Part shown: positions 44,610-52,017 of the stretch, piece after piece
Numbering within the stretch: position 1 is the stretch's first letter
Layout: every line of letters begins with the position of its first letter
IMG/VR virus record: IMGVR_UViG_3300042386_001217
Span: 1 to 61,836 of that record
From: a virus
Length of the DNA: 61,836 bases
Strand: one strand, 5' to 3'
Notes under the pieces: generated by a model
The model's database searches: none
Seen by the model: the letters and a program-made list of their open reading frames with translations, nothing else
Told to the model about the DNA's origin: nothing
Program-made: the position numbers and the translations under genes

Positions 44610-45073
44610 ATTACTTCATTTACTGAAACATAGGCACCTAAATTACAAATTTTTTCAAATAATTCAACTTCATAGGTTATTACTTGTAAAAATTTAGTGA
44701 ACCTAATTGAGTCAATACTAAATTTATTGCCTTCACGACCTGATAGTAAAAACATCATGTCTTTTATTTTTTCTTTTTCAACATTTTTTATTCTTTCATC
44801 AAGGTCAAAGTCTATAATTTCAGCACTAAACATAAAATATATTACCCAATCACCAACACTAATCATAGGTTTGGCATCATTTAATTTATATTTTACTTTC
44901 ATAGTACCAAATGGTGTTGGTTTATCATGTTCGTATGGTGTCCCCATAGGGAAATACATTGGAACATCATAAACATCATTTAAAAACATATCTAAACAAG
45001 GTTCTGACATTTCTATTTTTTTAGAAATATTTTCTAAAGCTTCCTCCTTACTTTGATATATTATTCTTTCCAT
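44597..45073 (-). CDS. hypothetical protein
   Basis: 158 residues beginning MERIIYQSKEEALEN. Beta-rich with WVIYFMFSAEIIDFDLDERI; no family recognised. First gene of the minus operon 45073-43724; TATTTAT is 5 nt before the ATG. Its end overlaps the next gene by 13 nt, whose start (MERIITEG) is similar. Confidence 0.6.
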   Translation of the reverse strand: MERIIYQSKEEALENISKKIEMSEPCLDMFLNDVYDVPMYFPMGTPYEHDKPTPFGTMKVKYKLNDAKPMISVGDWVIYFMFSAEIIDFDLDERIKNVEKEKIKDMMFLLSGREGNKFSIDSIRFTKFLQVITYEVELFEKICNLGAYVSVNEVIWNA

Positions 45074-45078
45074 AATAG

Positions 45079-45085
45079 ATAAATA
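45079..45085 (-). promoter_or_regulatory. TATTTAT late-type box
   Basis: 5 nt before ATG 45073. Confidence 0.6.
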
Positions 45086-45087
45086 CC

Positions 45088-45117
45088 TTGAATAAATTAA
45101 TAATAGTAATATATTTG
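45088..45117 (+). promoter_or_regulatory. host-type promoter, leaderless start
   Basis: TTG (45088-45090), 19 nt, TATATTTG (45110-45117), ATG 4 nt later at 45122. The region also contains the TATTTAT box of the divergent gene. Confidence 0.7.
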
Positions 45118-45121
45118 TTTT

Positions 45122-45547
45122 ATGGAATTATTGAATACTCACCCAATCAAAAAATCAGACTTGGGTTTTCACGGAAATTTATTTGGTGGTAAAATTTTGG
45201 CTTGGGTTGACGCCGCAGCATCCGCACTTTCAATGCAACTTTGCGACAGTCCAAGAATGGTAACTGTAACACTTGATGAATGTAAATTCATTAAACCAGG
45301 TAAAGAAGGTCAACTACTAAAAATCTATGGAAAACCATTAAAAGTTGGTAATACATCAATCACCTTATACTTGGAAGCTCGTTCACATAGTGTTTATACA
45401 GGGGCCCAAACAGTGATACTCCACACCAAGATTACATTTGTAAGAATTGATGAAGAAGGTAATCCAATTCCAATTAGTGATAGAGCAAGAAATCGTATAT
45501 CAAGAATTATCAATGGTGAAGAAGTAAAAGGTGACGTAGCCCTTTAA
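45122..45547 (+). CDS. acyl-CoA thioesterase (hotdog fold, YciA-like)
   Basis: 141 residues. GFHGNLFGGKILAWVDAAAS is the hotdog thioesterase signature (G-x-L-F-G-G ... W-x-D with catalytic Asp); then VTLDECKFIKPGKEGQLLKIYG and ARSHSVYTGAQTVILHTKITFV. Full family length. Hydrolyses acyl-CoAs in the cytoplasm; in a phage it may redirect host fatty-acid flow. Leaderless start. Confidence 0.85.
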   Translation: MELLNTHPIKKSDLGFHGNLFGGKILAWVDAAASALSMQLCDSPRMVTVTLDECKFIKPGKEGQLLKIYGKPLKVGNTSITLYLEARSHSVYTGAQTVILHTKITFVRIDEEGNPIPISDRARNRISRIINGEEVKGDVAL

Positions 45548-45570
45548 TATCCTTTGGGATAATTATTGGT

Positions 45571-46152
45571 ATGAAAAGACTTTTATTATTTTTAGTATTA
45601 TTACCACTTGTTTCTTTTGTACCACCTAAAAGAAACAAAGTTGCATTTCAAAATGACATCTTCAAAGGAGAATATTCCGAAACTTTAGAACAACCATTAT
45701 GGGTCGAATATAAGGTACAGTGTCCGACAGGAACTGCATCAAGAACGGGTATGGATTTCTACACAAATGATTCCATATTCACCTCAGACTCAAAAGATTA
45801 TGAAAATAATGTATACGATAAAGGGCACTTAGCGCCAGCTGCGGACTTCAGTTGTGACAAACCAACATTATTTAAAACATTTTCTTATTTAAATTGTGCA
45901 CTTCAAAATCAATACCTTAATAGAGGTGTTTGGAGGATGTTAGAAATACAAGAAAGAGACTTGGCGAAGAAGTATGAAGTTAAGGTTAAAATTGTATTGG
46001 ACTTTAACGGAAAATGTGAGGTGTTGACATCAGGAGCAACGGTTCCTGTTGGATTTTTTAAGTACATAACATTCAACAAAACAACACTAAAGTATTATTT
46101 TGGAAATGAAAAACCAGTCAGTCCTAACCCCGAACATTATTTATTAAAATAA
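45571..46152 (+). CDS. secreted DNA/RNA non-specific endonuclease (NUC1/EndoG type)
   Basis: 193 residues. Signal peptide (MKRLLLFLVLLPLVSFVPP). VYDKGHLAPAADFS is the D-[RK]-G-H motif with His86 as general base; LNCALQNQYLNRGVWRMLE supplies the metal-binding Asn region. The enzyme would act in the periplasm or outside, possibly on incoming or released DNA. Somewhat shorter than typical members; the core motifs are complete. Confidence 0.85.
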   Translation: MKRLLLFLVLLPLVSFVPPKRNKVAFQNDIFKGEYSETLEQPLWVEYKVQCPTGTASRTGMDFYTNDSIFTSDSKDYENNVYDKGHLAPAADFSCDKPTLFKTFSYLNCALQNQYLNRGVWRMLEIQERDLAKKYEVKVKIVLDFNGKCEVLTSGATVPVGFFKYITFNKTTLKYYFGNEKPVSPNPEHYLLK

Positions 46153-46190
46153 TAATCAATAATAACAGATAATAATCAATAATAACAGAG
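46151..46190. repeat. 20-bp tandem duplication in intergenic region
   Basis: AATAATCAATAATAACAGA repeated back to back immediately after the nuclease stop and before a terminator. Confidence 0.8.
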
Positions 46191-46213
46191 GGGACCTAAG
46201 TGGTCCCTTTTTT
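46190..46213 (+). terminator. terminator
   Basis: GGGACC / GGTCCC with 5-nt loop and T-run after the nuclease gene. Confidence 0.9.
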
Positions 46214-46255
46214 GGTTATAAGGGGTTTGACTTTTTACAATAAATGGTTTAAACT

Positions 46256-46597
46256 ATGAATATGAAAATGGAAAATATAAAACAGAGATTAACACAAATT
46301 TGGAAACAATTGTCACTTTACACAATTATTGCAATTACATTGACGGTTGGAATTTGTATTGGTTATTATTACGATTTTATCAAAAATAGTTTAACTAGAA
46401 ATAAACCATCATCAGTTAAAAGAGAAGAAGTCACTTTAGCAATTGATGAACGTAATAATCTACTAATCGTTAAAAAATCTGACGGTACTTATACCACTTA
46501 TCAAGATTCAGTAGGTTACATGATTTTCAACTTGTACGCAAAAAATATTTGGGGACAAGCTGCAAATCCTAAAACACAAACAACAGATGTTAAATAA
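46256..46597 (+). CDS. single-pass membrane protein, unknown
   Basis: 113 residues (starts at 46256 or 46262). Charged N-terminus, hydrophobic helix (SLYTIIAITLTVGICIGYYY, ~20-40), then a small soluble domain (REEVTLAIDERNNLLIVKKSDG). Overlaps the lytic transglycosylase gene by 11 nt, so a spanin/lysis accessory role is conceivable but unproven. Confidence 0.6.
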   Translation: MNMKMENIKQRLTQIWKQLSLYTIIAITLTVGICIGYYYDFIKNSLTRNKPSSVKREEVTLAIDERNNLLIVKKSDGTYTTYQDSVGYMIFNLYAKNIWGQAANPKTQTTDVK

Positions 46598-47126
46598 AAC
46601 AGTAAAATTCGCCTATCTTTTATTTTGTTCCGTAATATTATTTGCGGTGTTCACACTTTTCTCTGAATTTAAAACTAAAAAGAATTCAGATTATGAGATG
46701 TATGGTAAACCTAACTCACCATATAGTCTTCAAATGTATAATTCAATTGAAAAGTATTCTAATCAATATAAGATTCCAAAACACGTTGCCTATAACGTGG
46801 CATATTGTGAATCAGGATACAGAGGTCCATTTCATTGGTCTTATCAACCCGTACATATTTCAAACATGGGTGCGGTAGGACCAATGCAAATTATTCCAAT
46901 GTATGCTCACAAATACGCAGGTAAACGTGTAACCGCAAATGAACTTATGAAAAATATTGACTTAAATGTCAAAGTAAGTATGAAAATGTTACGAGCGTGG
47001 TACAACATTCATGGTAATTGGACTGATGCTTGTGGTGCGTACAATTCAGGTCAACCAATCCACAACGCATACGCTATTTTCTGTTCTTCTAACAAAAATT
47101 ACAAGATTAATTGGATTTCCTATTAA
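46587..47126 (+). CDS. lytic transglycosylase (SLT), membrane-anchored
   Basis: 179 residues. N-terminal hydrophobic segment (FAYLLFCSVILFAVFTLF), then VAYNVAYCESGYRG (catalytic Glu75), GAVGPMQIIP and GAYNSGQP: the standard SLT/GEWL motif set. Cleaves peptidoglycan glycan strands. Either an anchored endolysin or a wall-remodelling enzyme; its coupling to a small membrane protein supports a lysis module. Confidence 0.85.
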   Translation: MLNKTVKFAYLLFCSVILFAVFTLFSEFKTKKNSDYEMYGKPNSPYSLQMYNSIEKYSNQYKIPKHVAYNVAYCESGYRGPFHWSYQPVHISNMGAVGPMQIIPMYAHKYAGKRVTANELMKNIDLNVKVSMKMLRAWYNIHGNWTDACGAYNSGQPIHNAYAIFCSSNKNYKINWISY

Positions 47127-47141
47127 TTTTTTGTAACTTTG
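47111..47141 (+). promoter_or_regulatory. host-type promoter, leaderless start
   Basis: TTG (47111-47113), 20 nt, TAACTTTG (47134-47141), ATG 4 nt later. Confidence 0.75.
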
Positions 47142-47145
47142 TAAT

Positions 47146-47841
47146 ATGAAAATTACTTTCATTAGTGACACGCACACCAAACACAAAAAAGTAACTAGTT
47201 TGTTACCTGGTGGTGATTTGTTAATTCACGCTGGCGATTTAAGTTCTATGGGTTACCAACATGAAATCGTACAGTTCCTAAAATGGTTCAATGGTTTGGA
47301 TAACTACACACATAAAGTTTTTATCGCTGGTAATCATGATTTTGGATTTCAAGATATTCCTGACGTTTGTAAAAAGTTTTTAGATATTTATGACGAAGTA
47401 ACTTATCTTCAAGACAATTTACATTTGATTGGCGAAGACTATCAAACCGCAGTAAAAGTTTATGGTGCCCCATGGCAACCTGAATTTCATAATTGGGCGT
47501 TCAACTTACCAAGACAAGGTAAAGAGTTAGAAGATGTTTGGAACAATATCCCTATGGATACCGACATTCTTGTAACACACGGACCCGCTTGGGGACATTT
47601 GGATACTGTTAAATTTAATCCGACTTTTAATCTTGGTTGTGAATTACTAGCCGAAAGAATCAAAGTTGTAAAACCAAAGATTCACGTTTGTGGACACATC
47701 CACACTGGATATGGATATAAATTTGATGGTGACACACACTACTTCAACGCTGCGGTTTTGGATGAAAGTTACAACTTCACCCAAAAACCTTTGACTGTTG
47801 AGTGGAACAAAGAAACTAACGAAATCGAGTTTTTAGACTAA
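47146..47841 (+). CDS. calcineurin-like metallophosphoesterase (MPPED-like)
   Basis: 231 residues. FISDTHTKHKK, HAGDLSSMG, AGNHDFGF, VTHGPAWGHLD and CGHIHTGYG form the full metal site of MPPED/class III phosphodiesterases. Second such enzyme in the window, unlike the 33240 copy in motif detail. Substrate unknown. Leaderless start from its own promoter; next gene begins 1 nt after its stop. Confidence 0.85.
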   Translation: MKITFISDTHTKHKKVTSLLPGGDLLIHAGDLSSMGYQHEIVQFLKWFNGLDNYTHKVFIAGNHDFGFQDIPDVCKKFLDIYDEVTYLQDNLHLIGEDYQTAVKVYGAPWQPEFHNWAFNLPRQGKELEDVWNNIPMDTDILVTHGPAWGHLDTVKFNPTFNLGCELLAERIKVVKPKIHVCGHIHTGYGYKFDGDTHYFNAAVLDESYNFTQKPLTVEWNKETNEIEFLD

Positions 47842-47842
47842 T

Positions 47843-48415
47843 ATGAAAAAAGAATATAACGAGTGGTATTGGAAACTATACAGATGGTTTAAGTGGGATG
47901 CCAAACATCTTCATCGTGATATTGCTCAGGGTTTTAGAAACTTATGGAAATGGTTCCCAATCATTTGGAAAGACCGTGATTGGGATGACCATTTTATTTT
48001 TGAAGTTCTGAAATTTAAAATCAAGAATACTGCTAACTATACCGAAAAAAAACAAAGGTTTGTTGGATGGGAAAACGAAGTTCGATATATGAGAATATGT
48101 GAAACATTAATTGATAGAATTCAAAATGAATATTATCAAAGTGAACATTTTGATTATTATGATTTTGACATGAATTTTGTTCCGACAAAAAATGACCTGT
48201 ATGAAGCTGTGTTTGACGTTAAACGTGACGATACTGACCAATACATTAAAAAATACCCACACGCATTAAGAAGAGCCAAAAAGGACCCAAGATTTAAAAA
48301 TTATTTTAGTGGTGAAAGAAATGGTTATATCGCGGTAGGTATTATTAGACACGAGAAAGCAAAAAAACTACTATTTAAAATTCTTGAACAAAGAATTGAA
48401 CATTGGTGGGATTAA
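47843..48415 (+). CDS. conserved-type phage hypothetical protein
   Basis: 190 residues, Trp-rich N-terminus (NEWYWKLYRWFKWDAKHLHRD, LWKWFPIIWKDRDWDDHF) and helical remainder. I have the impression of similar proteins in large phages but cannot name a family. Cotranscribed with the phosphoesterase. Confidence 0.65.
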   Translation: MKKEYNEWYWKLYRWFKWDAKHLHRDIAQGFRNLWKWFPIIWKDRDWDDHFIFEVLKFKIKNTANYTEKKQRFVGWENEVRYMRICETLIDRIQNEYYQSEHFDYYDFDMNFVPTKNDLYEAVFDVKRDDTDQYIKKYPHALRRAKKDPRFKNYFSGERNGYIAVGIIRHEKAKKLLFKILEQRIEHWWD

Positions 48416-48431
48416 AAATATTGACAAAGAT

Positions 48432-48893
48432 ATGGAAAAAGTAAAAATATACCTTGACGACGTAAGGACACCAATTAAAAATGATTGGATTGTCGTTAGA
48501 AACTATGATGAGTTCGTAGATAAAGTTGAAGAAGTTGGAATTGAAAACATTGATGCGATTTCTTTTGACCACGATTTGGGTGATACCGCAATGAAAGAAT
48601 ACTTTGATAATGTATCCCCCAACTATACATTAAACTATGACAACATTCATGAAAAAACAGGATATGATTGTGCAAAGTGGTTGGTTAACCATTTCTACAA
48701 TAAAAATCCTGAAGCAACAACAAAACATAGAATGTTTCGTGGAACAAAGATTGAATTTCCAAATGTATATGTTCATTCGGCAAATCCAATTGGAGCTTCA
48801 AACATTATGGGTTACATTAATAACTTCTTAATGAACGAAGCTCAACCACAAACCTGTGTTCGGGTTTCAATACCACACACTGTTGATGAGTAA
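48432..48893 (+). CDS. cyclic-phosphate processing receiver-domain protein (cREC_REC)
   Basis: 153 residues from ATG 48432 (an in-frame ATG at 48384 lies inside the previous gene). VKIYLDDVRTP, ISFDHDLGD and TGYDCAKWLVNHF are the receiver-like Asp sites of the cREC_REC family, linked by genome context to RNA 2',3'-cyclic phosphate processing. Fits with the RNA ligase, kinase and phosphoesterases nearby. Activity not proven. Confidence 0.75.
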   Translation: MEKVKIYLDDVRTPIKNDWIVVRNYDEFVDKVEEVGIENIDAISFDHDLGDTAMKEYFDNVSPNYTLNYDNIHEKTGYDCAKWLVNHFYNKNPEATTKHRMFRGTKIEFPNVYVHSANPIGASNIMGYINNFLMNEAQPQTCVRVSIPHTVDE

Positions 48894-48895
48894 TT

Positions 48896-48921
48896 AAAAA
48901 CCACCTTATGGTGGTTTTTTT
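48896..48921 (+). terminator. terminator
   Basis: AAAACCACC / GGTGGTTTT with a 4-nt loop and T-run after the 48432 gene. Confidence 0.88.
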
Positions 48922-48931
48922 ATGTCGTTTA

Positions 48932-48938
48932 TATTTAT
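48932..48938 (+). promoter_or_regulatory. TATTTAT late-type box before the M23 peptidase
   Basis: 4 nt before ATG 48943, right after a terminator. Confidence 0.65.
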
Positions 48939-48942
48939 TGTT

Positions 48943-49641
48943 ATGAAAAAATCAAAATTGTCTTTGAATGAAGAACTAAAAACTATAAGAAGACTTTCAG
49001 GGTTAAATGAAGGTTTGGTCGATGATATCGTAGATAAACTAAAATCATTTGGTGGTTCTGTGGTTGATAAATTTGAAGATTACATTGACAGTGATTCTGA
49101 AGATAATAAAGAAGAAAAAAAAGATGGTGAAAAGTCTATGGTTGACAAGATTAAGAATTTCTTTTCCGATAATGAGGAAATTGAGACTAAAGTTGAGAAA
49201 ATTGTTTGGCCAACATGTAACTCTGATAGTAAAATCACAAGTGATTTTGATGAGATGAGAGGTTCTGAACAACACAAAGGTGTTGATATCAATGTAAATT
49301 CAGGGACAAAAATTGTTAGTCCTTTTGATGGTAAGGTTGAAGTCGCATCGTTTACCAACGACAGATGTGGTGGTATGATACAAATAAAACAGGTTGACTC
49401 AATAACAAAAGAAAAGACAAGTATGTCTGCGAAATTCTGTCATATGAAACAAATTGATGTTTCAGTGGGAGATACTGTAATGGCTGGTGAAGTAGTTGGA
49501 TTATCAGGGGGAGGTGCAAGTGATAAAGGTGCTGGAAATTCAAAAGGAGCTCACTTACATTTTGAACTTTTAGACGGGAATAGACATGTTAACCCTGAAA
49601 AAACAATAAAAGACAAAAAATTTTGTCCAAAACCAAATTAA
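48943..49641 (+). CDS. M23 (LytM-type) peptidase with late-type N-terminus
   Basis: 232 residues from ATG 48943; TATTTAT is 4 nt upstream, so the longer reading from 48922 is rejected. Begins SLNEELKTIRRLSGLNE-G, matching the N-termini at 28710 and 31089. Acidic linker (~30-85), then M23: HKGVDINVNSGTKIVSPFDG (H-x3-D), KFCHMKQI, and AHLHFELLDG (H-x-H). Cleaves peptidoglycan cross-bridges; may be packaged in the virion and processed after LNE. Confidence 0.85.
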   Translation: MKKSKLSLNEELKTIRRLSGLNEGLVDDIVDKLKSFGGSVVDKFEDYIDSDSEDNKEEKKDGEKSMVDKIKNFFSDNEEIETKVEKIVWPTCNSDSKITSDFDEMRGSEQHKGVDINVNSGTKIVSPFDGKVEVASFTNDRCGGMIQIKQVDSITKEKTSMSAKFCHMKQIDVSVGDTVMAGEVVGLSGGGASDKGAGNSKGAHLHFELLDGNRHVNPEKTIKDKKFCPKPN

Positions 49642-49643
49642 TT

Positions 49644-49674
49644 TTTGACTTTTAAAAAAACTTTTGTAACTTTG
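49644..49674 (+). promoter_or_regulatory. promoter of the first tRNA array leader
   Basis: TTTG (49644-49647), 19 nt, TAACTTTG (49667-49674). Confidence 0.7.
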
Positions 49675-49700
49675 TACCATATTTAATAGAAAACAAAACA

Positions 49701-49796
49701 ATGACACTCGTAAACAAACATATTGTGAAACAATTTATTCAATTCTGTCAGAATTGGTATGTTCGCACATATGCAAGTTCGGGTGACCTAGGTTAA
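49701..49796 (+). CDS. possible 31-residue leader peptide
   Basis: ATG...TAA reading MTLVNKHIVKQF ... SSGDLG. Its 3' end contains AGTTCGGGT, which can pair with the 5' arm of the following terminator. Coding status is uncertain; position and structure suggest an attenuation leader. Confidence 0.45.
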   Translation: MTLVNKHIVKQFIQFCQNWYVRTYASSGDLG

Positions 49797-49851
49797 TAAA
49801 AAACAGCCTAAGATAAACAACCAACCCGAACTCACAAGGTTCGGGTTTTTT
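49776..49851 (+). promoter_or_regulatory. attenuator: mutually exclusive hairpins before the tRNA array
   Basis: AGTTCGGGT (49776-49784) can pair with ACCCGAACT (49824-49832), and AACCCGAAC (49823-49831) can pair with GTTCGGGTT (49839-49847) plus T-run. The two structures exclude each other. Confidence 0.65.
49823..49851 (+). terminator. terminator upstream of the first tRNA array
   Basis: 9-bp AACCCGAAC / GTTCGGGTT stem, 7-nt loop, T-run. No promoter lies between it and tRNA-Phe, so read-through is needed. Confidence 0.8.
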
Positions 49852-49857
49852 GTTTTA

Positions 49858-49869
49858 GTTCTTTGACAT
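49858..49869 (+). promoter_or_regulatory. boxA-like sequence GTTCTTTGACAT
   Basis: Resembles the boxA antitermination site of stable-RNA operons. Identical copies precede arrays at 51995 and 57803. Confidence 0.55.
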
Positions 49870-49884
49870 ATTGGTAACCAAAAT

Positions 49885-49957
49885 GGACAGGTAGCTCAGG
49901 TGGTAGAGCACTGGACTGAAAATCCAGGTGTCGCGGGTTCAACTCCCGCCCTGTCCA
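49885..49957 (+). tRNA. tRNA-Phe(GAA)
   Basis: Acceptor GGACAGG/CCTGTCC, loop CTGAAAA, T-loop TTCAACT, discriminator A, no encoded CCA. Confidence 0.95.
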
Positions 49958-49966
49958 CAAATACAT

Positions 49967-50043
49967 TGGTGATTAGCTCAGTTGGTTAGAGCACTACGCT
50001 GATACCGTAGGGGTCACAGGTTCAAGTCCTGTATCACCAACCA
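49967..50043 (+). tRNA. tRNA-Ile(GAU) with encoded CCA
   Basis: Acceptor TGGTGAT/ATCACCA, loop CTGATAC, T-loop TTCAAGT; CCA at 50041-50043. Confidence 0.94.
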
Positions 50044-50048
50044 TAAAT

Positions 50049-50119
50049 TACCCTTTCGTCTAATGGCAGGACAAGTGGTTTTGGTCCACTGAATGGAGGT
50101 TCGAGTCCTTCAGGGGTAA
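50049..50119 (+). tRNA. tRNA-Gln(UUG)
   Basis: Acceptor TACCCTT/AGGGGTA, loop TTTTGGT, T-loop TTCGAGT. Confidence 0.93.
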
Positions 50120-50125
50120 CAATAT

Positions 50126-50200
50126 GACCTTATAGCTCAATTGGCTTAGAGCACTACACTTTTAATGTAGGGGTTTCGGGTTCGAGTCCCGATGGGGTCA
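50126..50200 (+). tRNA. tRNA-Lys(UUU)
   Basis: Acceptor GACCTTA/TGGGGTC, loop CTTTTAA, T-loop TTCGAGT. Confidence 0.94.
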
Positions 50201-50331
50201 CAAAGGTTGATTGGGGAATCCCACAATGTTAACGTGTCGGTAGTTCGTTGTTGTGGGGGAGTTTGAACTGTCATAGTAATGCCAATCGTAAAAGGAGTCG
50301 TCCACTGAACCATCTTCTCTTTACCTTATTT
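50201..50331 (+). ncRNA. structured spacer RNA between tRNA-Lys and tRNA-Val
   Basis: 131 nt. GATTGG near 50207 can pair with CCAATC near 50281, enclosing CCCACAA / TTGTGGG. Not a tRNA by its loops; function unknown. Confidence 0.4.
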
Positions 50332-50403
50332 AGTTCCTTAGCTCAGCGGGAGAGCACTTGGCTTACATCCAAGGAGTCGTTGGTTCGAATCCAACAGGAA
50401 CTA
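50332..50403 (+). tRNA. tRNA-Val(UAC)
   Basis: Acceptor AGTTCCT/AGGAACT, loop CTTACAT, T-loop TTCGAAT. Confidence 0.95.
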
Positions 50404-50466
50404 CGGAGTTTCCCCACACTTCCACATGGCAGTCGGTCCGTTAATCCGATGAAGTGGGGAATATTT
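50404..50466 (+). ncRNA. hairpin spacer before tRNA-Tyr
   Basis: TTCCCCAC...TTC pairs with GAA.GTGGGGAA across about 30 nt, making one long stem. Function unknown. Confidence 0.4.
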
Positions 50467-50548
50467 GCCAGTATCGCATAGCGGCAATTGCACTTGACTG
50501 TAAATCAAGCCTCTTTTGAGTTCGTAGGTTCGAGTCCTACTGCTGGCA
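50467..50548 (+). tRNA. tRNA-Tyr(GUA)
   Basis: Acceptor GCCAGTA/TGCTGGC, loop CTGTAAA, long variable arm normal for Tyr, T-loop TTCGAGT. Confidence 0.94.
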
Positions 50549-50557
50549 CAAAATATA

Positions 50558-50633
50558 AGTCCATATGCCTGAGTGGTTCAAAGGGGCGGTCTGCAAAACC
50601 GTTATTCGTTGGTTCAAATCCAACTGTGGACTC
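50558..50633 (+). tRNA. tRNA-Cys(GCA)
   Basis: Acceptor AGTCCAT/GTGGACT, loop CTGCAAA, T-loop TTCAAAT; discriminator reads C, where bacterial tRNA-Cys normally has U. Confidence 0.88.
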
Positions 50634-50642
50634 AAAATACAT

Positions 50643-50715
50643 GGTGTCTGTAGTTCAGAGGAAGAACACTTGGTTGTGGTCCAAGATGTCGTGGGTTCGA
50701 TTCCCATCAGTCACC
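50643..50715 (+). tRNA. tRNA-His(GUG)
   Basis: Extra G-1 opposite C73, acceptor GTGTCTG/CAGTCAC with one T-T mismatch, loop TTGTGGT. Confidence 0.92.
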
Positions 50716-50722
50716 CAAAATT

Positions 50723-50794
50723 GGTTCTTTAGTTCAATGGACAGAACATGTGGCTACGGACTACAAAATGAGGGTTCGAGTCCTTCAGGAACCA
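50723..50794 (+). tRNA. tRNA-Arg(ACG)
   Basis: Acceptor GGTTCTT/AGGAACC, loop CTACGGA, T-loop TTCGAGT. A34 would need host TadA to become inosine. Confidence 0.92.
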
Positions 50795-50802
50795 CATTAT
50801 AC

Positions 50803-50873
50803 AGGCCAGTAGTGAAAGGGTATCACCACAGTCTCCAAAACTGTTATTGGCGGTTCGAATCCGTCCTGGTCTG
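50803..50873 (+). tRNA. tRNA-Trp(CCA)
   Basis: Acceptor AGGCCAG/CTGGTCT, loop CTCCAAA, discriminator G, T-loop TTCGAAT. Confidence 0.94.
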
Positions 50874-50883
50874 CAAAACAATT

Positions 50884-50915
50884 TTTGGTATTGTCAAGTT
50901 TTTTCTTTAACTTTG
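50884..50915 (+). promoter_or_regulatory. host-type promoter, leaderless start
   Basis: TTTG (50884-50887), 20 nt, TAACTTTG (50908-50915), ATG 4 nt later. Confidence 0.75.
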
Positions 50916-50919
50916 TAGT

Positions 50920-51462
50920 ATGGAAAAAGAAATAATATCTGAAATGGTTGATGATATGATTAATAGTTTTGGACTTTTCCAATCTGAAAACGAGAATTTC
51001 AAAACTACATTCAGTTATGAATTTTTGGGATATTGGAACAATAAATTAAGTATTGCTTTAGTTACTGAAGTTGACTGTATGGAAGTTTATCGTAATAACG
51101 ATAATGTACCTGAATTTCAGTACATTAGACGTAAAATAGACAAGGATATCAAAACCATCGAGAAATATGGTATTGTAGATAATCACCCATACACTCACAC
51201 ACACTTAATAAGAAAAAATTTTGAATTTTGGAAAAATACTGAATTGAAAAAATTGAAAAAAAGGGTTAAAGAACGTTTTGGTAAATATGTTCACGCAATC
51301 AGAGTAGATTTTGATAGTAACTATACTTTGTTTCCACGACTCAAAGTAATATTCAGTAGAGAATATTCAAATTGGGGTAATACGAGATATGACGCAATTA
51401 GAGAAATTCAAAATTTAATGTCTGAACTTGGATTCTCTAAACAGATAAGACTTAATTGGTAA
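50920..51462 (+). CDS. hypothetical protein in tRNA region
   Basis: 180 residues, charged, alpha/beta; IISEMVDD near the start. KKRVKERFGKYVHAIRVDFD and FPRLKVIFSREYSN recall uncharacterised phage proteins; no family named. Its own leaderless promoter separates it from the tRNA array. Confidence 0.65.
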   Translation: MEKEIISEMVDDMINSFGLFQSENENFKTTFSYEFLGYWNNKLSIALVTEVDCMEVYRNNDNVPEFQYIRRKIDKDIKTIEKYGIVDNHPYTHTHLIRKNFEFWKNTELKKLKKRVKERFGKYVHAIRVDFDSNYTLFPRLKVIFSREYSNWGNTRYDAIREIQNLMSELGFSKQIRLNW

Positions 51463-51463
51463 T

Positions 51464-51494
51464 TTTGCCGTTTAACTTTTTTGCCGTATCTTTG
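51464..51494 (+). promoter_or_regulatory. host-type promoter, leaderless start
   Basis: TTTG (51464-51467), 19 nt, TATCTTTG (51487-51494), ATG 4 nt later at 51499. Confidence 0.75.
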
Positions 51495-51498
51495 TAGT

Positions 51499-51975
51499 AT
51501 GGAAGTTCAATATATCAGCAGCGTTAAAGGTATCAAAGGTTATGCGGAATCACAAATCGCAAAGGGTGAAACCAATGACTGTGTTGTTAGAGCATTTGCA
51601 TCTTCATTTGAAATGGAATACGACGAAGCTCACAAGATTGTTGCAACCGAATTCAAGCGTAAACCAAGAAAAGGTACATTTGGTTTTGCAACAAAAATGA
51701 ACTTGTTCGCACAAAACGAAACCAAATTCAACGATAAGGGTGTAACTAAAATTTCACACGAACACAACACCATGTGTTACTACGTAAATGTTAAAGGTGT
51801 GAAAACCTTGAGAAATTGTACCTTGAATTACTTCCTTAAAAATTATGGTCAGGGTACTTACGTTGTTATTGTTCGTGGTCATGCGTTTACAGTTAAAGAT
51901 GGTGCGGTGATTGGTAACTCAGAAGATGCAAAAAAGACAAAGAAACACATCGTAGGTGCTTGGAAAATAGGTTAA
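51499..51975 (+). CDS. putative papain-like cysteine peptidase
   Basis: 158 residues from ATG 51499 (upstream TTG at 51481 lies within the promoter). ETNDCVVRAFASSFEMEYDEAH has the N-D-C-x-x-R-A helix start of papain-like/C39-like enzymes, and YVVIVRGHAFTVKDGAVIGN offers the His and following strand. Alternatively a non-peptidase relative of that fold. No signal peptide. Confidence 0.6.
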   Translation: MEVQYISSVKGIKGYAESQIAKGETNDCVVRAFASSFEMEYDEAHKIVATEFKRKPRKGTFGFATKMNLFAQNETKFNDKGVTKISHEHNTMCYYVNVKGVKTLRNCTLNYFLKNYGQGTYVVIVRGHAFTVKDGAVIGNSEDAKKTKKHIVGAWKIG

Positions 51976-51990
51976 TACTTTCTACCTTTG
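51960..51990 (+). promoter_or_regulatory. promoter of the second tRNA array
   Basis: TTG (51960-51962), 20 nt, TACCTTTG (51983-51990); overlaps the end of the previous gene. Confidence 0.65.
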
Positions 51991-51994
51991 TAAG

Positions 51995-52006
51995 GTTCTT
52001 TGACAT
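51995..52006 (+). promoter_or_regulatory. boxA-like GTTCTTTGACAT
   Basis: Same 12 nt as at 49858 and 57803, just after the transcription start region. Confidence 0.55.
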
Positions 52007-52017
52007 CTTGAAATAAT

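Noticed and set aside
50201-50331. An additional tRNA between tRNA-Lys and tRNA-Val
   Set aside because: A closing stem exists but there is no T-loop consensus or anticodon arm.
50248-50910. Two plus-strand open frames across the first tRNA array
   Set aside because: They run through Val, Tyr, Cys, His, Arg and Trp tRNA genes; no independent coding signal.
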